Of a stretch of DNA of 64,000 nt, positions 56,794 to 64,000 are shown in pieces; the stretch's first letter is position 1; each line of letters begins with the position of its first letter. Origin of the DNA: Amycolatopsis sacchari. GTDB taxonomy: Bacteria > Actinomycetota > Actinomycetes > Mycobacteriales > Pseudonocardiaceae. The DNA is taken from assembly GCF_900114035.1 (NCBI RefSeq), contig NZ_FORP01000018.1, forward strand, positions 1 to 64,000, in the 5' to 3' direction. The notes beneath the pieces are model-generated. The model was not told the origin of the DNA, ran no database searches, and saw only the letters and a program-made list of their open reading frames with translations. The translations under genes and the position numbers were made by a program.

Positions 56794-57204
56794 ATGCTGA
56801 CCGATGTGATCGAGTTCCGGATCGACCGGCGCTCGGGGGTCTCCACCTACATGCAGATCGTCCAGCAGGTCAAACAAGCCATGCGGCTGGGACTGCTCAA
56901 CCCCGGCGACCGGCTGCCCACGGCGCGGGAGGTGGTGGAGGCGACCGCCGTCAACCCCAACACGGTGCTCAAGTCGTACCGCGAACTCGAACGGGAAGGA
57001 CTGGTGGAGGGCCGTCGCGGCCTCGGCACCTTCGTGACCAAGGCGCTGTCCTCCGACGCCACCGCCGGCGACGACGCGCCGCTCCGCCGGGAACTGGCCG
57101 GCTGGATGGGCCGCGCCCGGGAGGACGGCCTCGTCGTCGAGGACGTCGACGCCCTGTACTTCGCGGTCCGCGACGAGCACTACCCCACCGAGGAACGATC
57201 ATGA
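56794..57204 (+). CDS. GntR family regulator, YtrA subfamily
   Basis: A 136-aa regulator with winged helix (YMQIVQQVKQAMRLGLLNPG, PTAREVVEATAVNPNTVLKS, LEREGLVEGRRGLGTFV) and only a short C-terminal tail, which marks the YtrA subfamily. It sits between the two ABC modules and overlaps the second ATPase gene by 4 bp (ATGA). It should bind the palindrome at 54971-54990 and repress the whole unit until an envelope signal arrives. Confidence 0.92.
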   Translation: MLTDVIEFRIDRRSGVSTYMQIVQQVKQAMRLGLLNPGDRLPTAREVVEATAVNPNTVLKSYRELEREGLVEGRRGLGTFVTKALSSDATAGDDAPLRRELAGWMGRAREDGLVVEDVDALYFAVRDEHYPTEERS

Positions 57205-58058
57205 GCCCGTTGACGATGACCGCGGTGGGCAAGCGGTACCGCACCGGCTGGGCGGTCCGCGACTGCAGTTTCACCATCCCCGAGGGCGGGGTCGTCGCAC
57301 TGGTCGGCCCGAACGGCGCAGGCAAGAGCACCCTGCTGCGCATGGCGGCGGGGCTCGCCCGCCCCACGACCGGTGAGGTGAGCACCTTCGGCACCCCGGT
57401 GCGGGGCCGCATCCACCCGCACGTCTCGTTCCTGCCGCAGCGCCGTTCGCTCTACCGCGAGCTCACGGTGCGCGAACAGGTGCGCGCCTGCGCGGCCATG
57501 AACGACCGCTGGTCCACCGACCGGGTCCACGAGGTGCTCGGGCTGCTGGCGGGCGTGGACCACGACGCGAAGGTCGGCACCCTGTCCGCGGGCGCCCTGA
57601 CCCAGGTGGCCATCGCGATGGCACTGCGGCGGCTCCCCCGGCTGCTGCTGCTGGACGAACCGCTGTCCGACCTGGATCCGCTGGCCCGCGACGAAATGCT
57701 GCGGATCATCATGACCGAGGTCGCCGACCGCGGCACGACGGTGGTGATGTCCTCGCACGTGCTCAGCGACGTGCGCGAGGTGTGCGACCACATCCTGCTG
57801 ATCGACGAGGGCCGGGTCCAGGTCAACGGGGAGATCGAGGAAATACTGGCGCGGCACCGGATCCTCATCGGCCCGGCCACGGGCAGGTCCGATGTGGACG
57901 GAACCGTGATCAGCGCCAGCCGCACCGAGCGCCAGTCCACGCTGCTGCTGCGGGAGCCCGGGCCGACACCCGAGGGCTGGGCGAGCACGGAACCCGACCT
58001 GGAATCCCTGGTCATGGGCTACCTGCGTGCCGCCCGTGAACGGCGGTCATCGCCGTAG
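57201..58058 (+). CDS. ABC transporter ATP-binding protein 2
   Basis: A 285-aa ATPase with Walker A VGPNGAGKSTLLRM, Walker B LLLLDEPLSDLDPLA and H-loop SSHVLSDVREVCDH. The signature is degenerate: LSAGALTQVAIAMAL in place of LSGGQ. The extra 40 residues at the C-terminus (RSDVDGTVISASRTERQSTL) are a small regulatory-type domain. It is closely related to ATPase 1 (same order, same DEP-L-DLDPLA). No permease follows; it may share the permease at 55773 or use one elsewhere. Confidence 0.88.
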   Translation: MSPLTMTAVGKRYRTGWAVRDCSFTIPEGGVVALVGPNGAGKSTLLRMAAGLARPTTGEVSTFGTPVRGRIHPHVSFLPQRRSLYRELTVREQVRACAAMNDRWSTDRVHEVLGLLAGVDHDAKVGTLSAGALTQVAIAMALRRLPRLLLLDEPLSDLDPLARDEMLRIIMTEVADRGTTVVMSSHVLSDVREVCDHILLIDEGRVQVNGEIEEILARHRILIGPATGRSDVDGTVISASRTERQSTLLLREPGPTPEGWASTEPDLESLVMGYLRAARERRSSP

Positions 58059-58148
58059 CGCGATAGCCGGGGCTGCCGTAGGGGGTGTCCCACTCCTCGA
58101 GCCCGGCCCGCGAGCTGTGAGCCAGCCCGTCGACCGCGGCACCGGCCG

Positions 58149-59735
58149 TCAAGCCGCTTCCGCGGACCAGAACAGCTCGCTGTGGATGGCGGACTCCGGG
58201 ACGTGGTGCTCCGCCAGCAGCGCGTGGACCACCCCGGCCAGCTCACGCGGCGCGCACACCAGCCACTCGTCCACCTTCGCCGGGTGCAGGCGGCACGCCA
58301 GCAGCGCCCGCAAGCGCTTCGCGTCGAGGCCGCCGGCGTGGTAGCGCTCGTAGCAGATCGCCAGCGCCGAACCGATGCTGTCGAACGGACGGGGCGGCCG
58401 CGGCGGGCGCAGGTCGGGGTCGCGCTCGTCGGTGCGGAAGTGCTCGATCCGCAGGCGTCCCTCGAACCGGCGGGCGAGCGCGGTCAGCTCGTCGGCGAAC
58501 AGCGTGTCGGCCCCGCTGCGGTTGACGTAGAGCAGCGTCGCCCGGTGCTTGGGCGACGTCCGCAGCGCGTGCGCGAGCATCGGCAGCAGCGGGGCGATCC
58601 CGACCCCCGCCGCGATCGCCACCAGGTGCTCACCCTGTGGCGACGGGTGCACCGAGAACTGCCCGTCCGGCGGCCGCACCTCGACCCGGTCGCCCGGCCG
58701 CAGCTCGGTCGTCGCGTACGTGGACAGCCGCCCGCCCGGCAACCGCTTGATCGCCACCCGCAGCTCCGGCTCCTCCGGGCACGACGTGATGGCGTACGGG
58801 TGGGCCACCTGCTCCCCGCCGATGTCCGCCCGCAGCACGACGTGCTGCCCCGGGGTGAACCGGAACTCCTCCGCCAGGTGCGGCGGCACGGCGAAGGCCA
58901 CCTCGACCGCGCACCCCGTCAGCGGCCGGACGGCCGTCACGACGAGCGCGTGGAACACCTCCGGGGCCGCGGGCCGCGGCGCGGGAGCGGGAGCCAGGTC
59001 CCGCTCGGCGAGCCAAGCCTGCGGGTACCGGTAGAACGGCAGGTTCGGGTACCGGTTGTGCACGGTGTGGTAGCTGCGGGCACCGGCGGGCAGCCGCCGG
59101 GGGAACCAGTCGAACCACCACGCCGACAGGGCGAGCGCGATCCGCTGCGGCAGCAGGTAGACGAGCACCAGCTCCCAGCCGTGCCCGGTCGCGACGACCG
59201 CCACGATCGTGCCCGGCACGAGCGCGAGCATGCTCAGCGACTCGGCGACCTCCCACTGCGGCCGTTCCGCGGTGCGGCGCAGGTAGGCCGCCACGTGCCA
59301 GAGGTCGGTCAGCATCCAGCGCAGCGGCAGCTGCCACGCCGGGCCGCGCACGTTCCACGGCGTCAGGTGCCCCTCCACGCCGTCCCGGTGCTGCGCGAGG
59401 TGGAGGAACCGCGCGGGCGCGAACGCCCCGAACGCCGACACGAACGGCATGGCCAGCCGCCCCACGACGTCGTTGACCCAGGTCAGCCTGCCCGCGGCGT
59501 GGTGGACGCACTCGTGCAGCACCACGAACATCCCCACCATCGCGGCGACGTGCAGCGGCACCGTCACCCACCCGGAGGCGACGTGCAGGAGCGACAGCCA
59601 CGCCGCGAACCCGCCGAGGGCGAGCGAGCAGCCGAACAGCAACAGGGTGGGCGTCACGACGGCGGGAACCCGCACGCGGAGCCGGGGCAGTGCCGCCGCG
59701 GCCCGTGAGACCTGCACCGCCTGTACTCCAGCCAC
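58149..59735 (-). CDS. Fatty acid desaturase fused to a ferredoxin-reductase-type domain
   Basis: A 528-aa fusion. Residues 1 to about 250 are a membrane desaturase: helices TLLLFGCSLALGGFAAWLS and VPLHVAAMVGMFVVLHECVH, with histidine boxes HECVHH, HLAQHRD and YHTVHNRYPNLPF. After a Pro-rich linker (PAPAPRPAAPE) comes an FNR-type module with the FAD motif HPYAITSCPEEP, the GGRLSTY loop and the NAD(P) motif IAAGVGIAPLLPML, ending in FWSAEAA. There is no 2Fe-2S domain. The layout would couple reductant directly to a di-iron desaturase or hydroxylase. The gap 58059-58148 holds nothing. Confidence 0.87.
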   Translation of the reverse strand: MAGVQAVQVSRAAAALPRLRVRVPAVVTPTLLLFGCSLALGGFAAWLSLLHVASGWVTVPLHVAAMVGMFVVLHECVHHAAGRLTWVNDVVGRLAMPFVSAFGAFAPARFLHLAQHRDGVEGHLTPWNVRGPAWQLPLRWMLTDLWHVAAYLRRTAERPQWEVAESLSMLALVPGTIVAVVATGHGWELVLVYLLPQRIALALSAWWFDWFPRRLPAGARSYHTVHNRYPNLPFYRYPQAWLAERDLAPAPAPRPAAPEVFHALVVTAVRPLTGCAVEVAFAVPPHLAEEFRFTPGQHVVLRADIGGEQVAHPYAITSCPEEPELRVAIKRLPGGRLSTYATTELRPGDRVEVRPPDGQFSVHPSPQGEHLVAIAAGVGIAPLLPMLAHALRTSPKHRATLLYVNRSGADTLFADELTALARRFEGRLRIEHFRTDERDPDLRPPRPPRPFDSIGSALAICYERYHAGGLDAKRLRALLACRLHPAKVDEWLVCAPRELAGVVHALLAEHHVPESAIHSELFWSAEAA

Positions 59736-59926
59736 GACCGGCTCCTCGCCGATAGGGGACCTGCTGGTCGAAGAAGGTAGACAAAACAGGGCTGGATGTA
59801 AACTTCCCGCCGCGTCCTGACGCTGCTTGCAGGGCCGGACCCGGCGTGACGGGCCGCTGGCCTAGACTCGGACGTCGGGTACCCGCGTGCCCGCCACCAA
59901 TCCCTGTACGGCTCGAGGAGAACACG

Positions 59927-61324
59927 TTGAAGAGCACCGTCGAGCAGCTCAGCCCGACGCGAGTCAAGATCAATGTCGAGGTGCCGTTCGACGAACTCAA
60001 ACCGAACTTCGACCGCGCCTACCGCAAGATCGCCCAGCAGGTGCGCATCCCGGGCTTCCGTCCCGGCAAGGCGCCCGCTCGCGTCCTGGAAAGCCGGATC
60101 GGCCGCGCGCCGGTGCTCGATGAGGTCGTCAACGAGGCCATCCCGGCCAAGTACCTCGAGGCGGTGCGCGCCGGCGAGGTGCGCACGCTCGGCCAGCCCG
60201 ACTTCGAGGTCACCAAGCTCGAGGACCGCGAGGTGCTGGAGTTCACCGCCGAGGTGGACATCCGCCCCGAGATCGCGCTGCCCGAGCTGGACGGCCTCGC
60301 GGTGACCGTCGACGACGTCGAGGTCTCCGACGAGGAGGTCCAGGCCGAGCTGGACAACCTGCGCGCCCGGTTCGGCACCCTGACCGGCGTCGACCGCCCC
60401 GCCGAGAACGGCGACTTCGTCTCCATCGACCTGTCGGCCACGGTCGACGGCGAGGAGGTCGAGGAGGCCGCCACCCAGGGCCTGTCCTACGAGATCGGCT
60501 CCGGCCAGCTCGTCGACGGCATCGACGACGCGATCATCGGCGCGAACGCCGGCGAGACCAAGACCTTCACCACGAAGCTCGTCGCCGGGCAGTACGCCGG
60601 CCGTGACGCCGAGGTCTCGGTGACCGTGCAGAGCATCAAGCAGCGCGAGCTGCCCGAGCCGGACGACGAGTTCGCCCAGCTGGCCAGCGAGTTCGACACC
60701 ATCGACGAGCTCAAGGCCGACCTGCGTGAGCGCCTGGCCCGGATGAAGAAGGTCCAGCAGGGCGTCCAGGCCCGCGACAAGATCCTCGACCAGCTGCTCG
60801 AGAGCGTCGAGGTGCCGCTGCCGGAGAAGGTCGTCGAGGCCGAGGTCGAGAGCCGCAAGCACGACGCCGTCCACGACCTCGACCACAGCGAGGAGGCGCT
60901 GGCCCAGCTGCTGGAGTCCCAGGGCCGCACGCTGGAGGAGTTCAACGAGGAGGTGCGCACCGAGTCGGAGAAGGCCGTGCGCACGCAGCTGCTGCTGGAC
61001 ACGATCGCCGACGCCGAGCAGACCAGCGTCAACGACGCCGAGCTGACCGAGCGGATCATCTACCAGGCGCAGCGCTTCGGCATCAGCCCGGACGAGTACG
61101 TGCAGCGGGCCCAGCAGTCCGGCCAGCTGTCGGCCATCTACGCGGACGTGCGCCGCGGCAAGGCGCTGGCCTCGGTCGTGCGCCGCGCGAAGGTGACCGA
61201 CGCCTCGGGTGCCGAGGTCGACCTGGAGGACCTGTTCGGCAAGGACGAGGACGAGGCCGCCGTCGAGACCCCGGCGAATGAGACCGAGGTCACCGAGGGT
61301 GCGGAGTCCGCGACCGAAAAGTAA
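59927..61324 (+). CDS. tig: Trigger factor (ribosome-associated chaperone)
   Basis: A 465-aa chaperone starting at TTG 59927, after GAGGAG. The N-terminal ribosome-binding domain with the signature GFRPGKAPARVLE (residues about 42-54), the PPIase FKBP-like domain (about 150-240, GDFVSIDLSATVDGEEVEE), and the C-terminal helical chaperone domain are all there; the end is acidic (ETEVTEGAESATEK). It binds nascent chains at the exit tunnel. It heads the conserved tig-clpP1-clpP2-clpX order of actinomycetes. Confidence 0.96.
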   Translation: MKSTVEQLSPTRVKINVEVPFDELKPNFDRAYRKIAQQVRIPGFRPGKAPARVLESRIGRAPVLDEVVNEAIPAKYLEAVRAGEVRTLGQPDFEVTKLEDREVLEFTAEVDIRPEIALPELDGLAVTVDDVEVSDEEVQAELDNLRARFGTLTGVDRPAENGDFVSIDLSATVDGEEVEEAATQGLSYEIGSGQLVDGIDDAIIGANAGETKTFTTKLVAGQYAGRDAEVSVTVQSIKQRELPEPDDEFAQLASEFDTIDELKADLRERLARMKKVQQGVQARDKILDQLLESVEVPLPEKVVEAEVESRKHDAVHDLDHSEEALAQLLESQGRTLEEFNEEVRTESEKAVRTQLLLDTIADAEQTSVNDAELTERIIYQAQRFGISPDEYVQRAQQSGQLSAIYADVRRGKALASVVRRAKVTDASGAEVDLEDLFGKDEDEAAVETPANETEVTEGAESATEK

Positions 61325-61333
61325 AGCTCTGAG

Positions 61334-61375
61334 CGAACTCGGGCGGTGTCAGGACTTCTGCGCCGCCCGAGTTCG
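61334..61375 (+). terminator. Terminator after tig
   Basis: CGAACTCGGGCGG (61334-61346) and CCGCCCGAGTTCG (61363-61375) form a perfect 13-bp stem with a 16-nt loop, 9 bp after the stop codon, followed by TTAG. It separates tig from the clpP operon. Confidence 0.85.
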
Positions 61376-61463
61376 TTAGGGTCGAATGCAAGATCTCAAA
61401 CTTCGAAGGACGTCCACAGTGGATCTCCTCGCGAGGTCCACGGCGGCGAAAAGGCAGGCAGAC

Positions 61464-62078
61464 GTGACGCAGCACAAGCCCGAGGCGCGGACCAGCACCG
61501 CGGGGCTCAACCTGACCGACTCGGTGTTCGAGCGGCTGCTCGCCGAGCGCATCGTCGTGCTCGGTTCCGAGGTCAACGACGAGGTGGCGAACCGGATCAC
61601 CGCGCAGCTGTTGCTGCTGGCCGCGGAGGACTCCGAGTCCGACATCCGCTTCTACATCAACTCGCCCGGCGGCTCGGTCACCGCCGGCTTCGCCATCTAC
61701 GACACGATGCAGCTCATCGAGCCGGACGTGGCGACGTACGCGATGGGGCTGGCGGCGTCGATGGGGCAGTTCCTGCTGTCCTCGGGCACCCCGGGCAAGC
61801 GGTACGCGCTGCCGCACGCGCGCATCCTGATGCACCAGCCGTCCGCGGGCGTCGGCGGCACCGCCTCCGACATCGCGATCCAGGCCGAGGTCTTCGGCAA
61901 GTGGAAGCAGGAGCTGGCGCGCATCACCGCCGAGCAGACCGGTCAGACGGTCGAGCAGATCATCCGCGACGGCGACCGCGACCGCTGGTTCACCGCCGAG
62001 GAGGCCCGTGACTACGGCTTCGTCGACCACGTGCTGAGCCGGGAGAACCAGCTTCCCTCGCCCAACGGCAGCCACTGA
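61464..62078 (+). CDS. clpP1: ATP-dependent Clp protease proteolytic subunit 1
   Basis: A 204-aa serine protease subunit. Catalytic Ser99 in [12 protein letters not shown], His in [12 protein letters not shown] and Asp in the [12 protein letters not shown] region. The Gly-rich [18 protein letters not shown] is the oxyanion loop. GTG 61464 is preferred: it gives the usual start ([10 protein letters not shown]) with AAGGCAGG upstream, while an ATG at 61386 would add 26 non-conserved residues. It forms hetero-tetradecamers with ClpP2. Confidence 0.93.
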   Translation: MTQHKPEARTSTAGLNLTDSVFERLLAERIVVLGSEVNDEVANRITAQLLLLAAEDSESDIRFYINSPGGSVTAGFAIYDTMQLIEPDVATYAMGLAASMGQFLLSSGTPGKRYALPHARILMHQPSAGVGGTASDIAIQAEVFGKWKQELARITAEQTGQTVEQIIRDGDRDRWFTAEEARDYGFVDHVLSRENQLPSPNGSH

Positions 62079-62104
62079 CCGGGCGTGGACAAGGAGACAA
62101 GAAA

Positions 62105-62728
62105 ATGAGCAACTTCCAGCTTCCGCAATCCCGGTACATCCTGCCGTCCTACGTCGAGCGCACCAGCTACGGCGTCAAGGAGTCGAACCCGTACAACAAG
62201 CTGTACGAGGAGCGGCAGATCATGCTCGGCGTGCAGGTGGACGACGCGTCGGCCAACGACGTGATGGCCCAGCTGCTGCACCTCGAGCACGAGGACCCGG
62301 ACCGCGACATCACGATCTACATCAACTCGCCCGGTGGCTCGTTCACCGCGCTGATGGCGATCTACGACACGATGCAGTTCGTGCGCCCGGAGATCCAGAC
62401 CGTCGTGCTGGGCCAGGCGGCCTCCGCGGCGGCCGTGCTGCTGGCCGCGGGCACCAAGGGCAAGCGGCTCGCGCTGCCCAACGCCCGCGTGCTGATCCAC
62501 CAGCCCGCCACCGAGGGCACGTACGGCCAGGTGTCGGACCTGGAGATCCAGGCCAACGAGATCCAGCGCGTGCGCCGCCTCATGGAGAGCACGCTGGCCA
62601 AGCACACCGGCAAGAGCGAGGAAGAGGTCCGCCGCGACGTCGAGCGCGACAAGATCCTCACCGCCGAGCAGGCCAAGGAGTACGGGATCATCGACGAGGT
62701 GCTGTCGTACCGCAAGCTCGCCAACTGA
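62105..62728 (+). CDS. clpP2: ATP-dependent Clp protease proteolytic subunit 2
   Basis: A 207-aa subunit. Catalytic Ser107 in [12 protein letters not shown], His in [13 protein letters not shown] and Asp near the [10 protein letters not shown] segment. [19 protein letters not shown] is the typical ClpP2 N-terminus. It follows clpP1 by 26 bp and would be co-translated. ClpP2 carries the docking site for the ATPase ring in actinomycetes. Confidence 0.95.
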   Translation: MSNFQLPQSRYILPSYVERTSYGVKESNPYNKLYEERQIMLGVQVDDASANDVMAQLLHLEHEDPDRDITIYINSPGGSFTALMAIYDTMQFVRPEIQTVVLGQAASAAAVLLAAGTKGKRLALPNARVLIHQPATEGTYGQVSDLEIQANEIQRVRRLMESTLAKHTGKSEEEVRRDVERDKILTAEQAKEYGIIDEVLSYRKLAN

Positions 62729-62734
62729 ACCACC

Positions 62735-62778
62735 GGGGGACCGGGCGCGTGTCGGGACGGACGCGTGCCCGGTCCCCC
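62735..62778 (+). terminator. Hairpin between clpP2 and clpX
   Basis: GGGGGACCGGGC (62735-62746) and GCCCGGTCCCCC (62767-62778) form a perfect 12-bp stem with a 20-nt loop, starting 6 bp after the clpP2 stop. It suggests that clpX has its own promoter in the 197 bp that follow, or is attenuated. Confidence 0.82.
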
Positions 62779-62975
62779 GATTAGGCTGCGACCGCCGCGG
62801 TCGGGAGCGGTGGTCGGGCCTTCCGGGCATTCCCCGGGGACTGATGGTCCTCCCGCACCGGGCTCCGGGCGGGTACCGTCAGAGGCGAGGTTCGCATCCG
62901 CTGTCTCGGCGGCGAGGGCAGGTAGACGATCAGGTGCGCCGATCCGGCGCTCCGGAGGGGAACAGGTCAACGGTC

Positions 62976-64000
62976 ATGGCACGGATCGGCGACGGCGGAG
63001 ACCTGCTGAAGTGTTCTTTCTGCGGGAAGAGCCAGAAACAGGTGAAGAAGCTCATCGCCGGCCCCGGCGTGTACATCTGCGATGAGTGCATCGATCTGTG
63101 CAACGAGATCATCGAGGAAGAGCTGGCCGAAGCCGGCGACGTGAAGCTCGACGAGCTGCCGAAGCCGCTGGACATCCACGAGTTCCTCGACCAGTACGTG
63201 ATCGGCCAGTCGGACGCGAAGCGGACGCTCGCGGTGGCGGTGTACAACCACTACAAGCGCATCCAGTCCGACGACAAGACCGGCCCCAAGGACTCGAAGG
63301 ACGAGCCGGTCGAGCTCGCCAAGTCCAACATCCTGCTGCTGGGCCCCACCGGCTGCGGCAAGACCTACCTCGCGCAGACGCTGGCGAAGATGCTGAACGT
63401 GCCGTTCGCCATCGCCGACGCCACCGCGCTGACCGAGGCCGGGTACGTCGGCGAGGACGTCGAGAACATCCTCCTCAAGCTCATCCAGGCCGCCGACTAC
63501 GACGTGAAGCGCGCCGAGACCGGCATCATCTACATCGACGAGGTCGACAAGATCGCCCGCAAGTCGGAGAACCCGTCGATCACGCGGGACGTCTCGGGCG
63601 AGGGCGTGCAGCAGGCGCTGCTGAAGATCCTGGAGGGCACCACCGCCTCGGTGCCGCCGCAGGGCGGGCGCAAGCACCCGCACCAGGAGTTCATCCAGAT
63701 CGACACGACGAACGTGCTGTTCATCGTGGCCGGTGCCTTCGCGGGCCTGGAGAAGATCATCAACGACCGCATCGGCAAGCGCGGCATCGGGTTCGGCGCG
63801 GACATCCGCACCAGGACCGAGATCGAGGAGAGCGACATCTTCTCCGAGACGATGCCCGAGGACCTGATCAAGTTCGGGCTGATCCCCGAGTTCATCGGCC
63901 GCCTGCCGATCGTGGCGAACGTGACCCACCTCGACAAGGACTCGCTCGTGCGGATCCTGACCGAGCCGCGGAACGCGCTGGTCAAGCAGTACAAGAAGCT
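62976..64000 (+). CDS. clpX: Clp protease ATP-binding subunit ClpX (3' end outside window)
   Basis: The first 341 codons of ClpX. The zinc-binding domain is [19 protein letters not shown] with CDECIDLC (four Cys). The AAA+ core shows Walker [18 protein letters not shown], Walker [19 protein letters not shown], a pore [11 protein letters not shown] and the sensor-1 region [17 protein letters not shown]. It unfolds substrates and feeds them to ClpP1P2. The gene continues past the right edge of the window. Confidence 0.97.
   Translation, partial: MARIGDGGDLLKCSFCGKSQKQVKKLIAGPGVYICDECIDLCNEIIEEELAEAGDVKLDELPKPLDIHEFLDQYVIGQSDAKRTLAVAVYNHYKRIQSDDKTGPKDSKDEPVELAKSNILLLGPTGCGKTYLAQTLAKMLNVPFAIADATALTEAGYVGEDVENILLKLIQAADYDVKRAETGIIYIDEVDKIARKSENPSITRDVSGEGVQQALLKILEGTTASVPPQGGRKHPHQEFIQIDTTNVLFIVAGAFAGLEKIINDRIGKRGIGFGADIRTRTEIEESDIFSETMPEDLIKFGLIPEFIGRLPIVANVTHLDKDSLVRILTEPRNALVKQYKK

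Noticed and set aside
61386-61463. ATG-initiated longer form of ClpP1
   Set aside because: The 26 extra residues are not conserved, and GTG 61464 gives the family start with a better ribosome site.
1-64000. tRNA, rRNA, CRISPR array, transposase or integrase genes
   Set aside because: No cloverleaf, ribosomal segment, spaced short repeats or DDE/tyrosine recombinase motif was seen on either strand by reading; a covariance search would be decisive for small RNAs.

Overview
The window is from a high-G+C actinomycete, most likely a Pseudonocardiales member close to Amycolatopsis. The signs are frequent GTG/TTG starts, a roadblock/DUF742/Rap-like GTPase conservon, a CebR-controlled cellobiose operon, an IdeR/DmdR-type iron box, and the tig-clpP1-clpP2-clpX housekeeping block that closes the window. 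No tRNA, rRNA, CRISPR array or intact transposase is visible. The organism call is inference from gene content; no ribosomal sequence is present.

Region 1 (0-8 kb): a TetR regulator and a small membrane protein share two palindromic operators. They are followed by a visibly more A+T-rich stretch that is a graveyard of polymorphic-toxin cassettes. It holds intact small immunity-like genes (1705, 2131, 2677, 5227, 6170), a Trypco1-like fragment, a broken DUF4265 gene, two decayed Hint modules joined to different C-terminal toxin tails (one Ntox21-like), and a third toxin tail. Region 2 (8-20.3 kb): after a PaaX regulator, an MHS-type MFS transporter and a secreted hydrolase come three secreted ALF-repeat proteins. 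The central one (1372 aa) is an intact polymorphic toxin: signal peptide, ALF repeats, very long Ala-rich helical stalk, Hint domain, and an unrecognised C-terminal toxin of about 107 aa. It is followed directly by a small probable immunity gene and by a two-module immunity-like protein.

Region 3 (20-27 kb): a TetX-like FAD monooxygenase with a divergent TetR, an acyl-CoA dehydrogenase, and a cvn conservon (histidine-kinase-like ATPase, roadblock, DUF742, GTPase) ending in a GAF protein. Region 4 (27.5-32.8 kb): a stress-type module (flavodoxin-like protein, alpha/beta hydrolase, TetR, aldo-keto reductase, TDT transporter). Three copies of one operator motif appear to tie the module to the TetR, and a GNAT gene diverges from it. 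Region 5 (32.8-36.9 kb): an iron-box-controlled siderophore uptake operon without its ATPase, and a YdcF protein.

Region 6 (37-51 kb): carbohydrate use. A secreted GH10 xylanase has CGAAA-N2-TTTCG palindromes in its promoter, and a cebR/cebEFG/bglC cluster has a perfect CebR box. Between them lie DUF2630, DUF1360, an aldehyde dehydrogenase, a TetR/SDR pair with tandem operators (the SDR carries a C-terminal frameshift), an amidohydrolase, and a MerR regulator fused to a DNA sliding-clamp-like domain. Region 7 (50.7-59.7 kb): a PP2C phosphatase, a GT39-type glycosyltransferase with an orphan sensor kinase, a YtrA-type GntR locus with two ABC ATPases under a perfect 20-bp palindrome, and a desaturase-reductase fusion. 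Region 8 (59.9-64 kb): trigger factor, ClpP1, ClpP2 and the 5' part of ClpX, forming the cytosolic chaperone/protease system.
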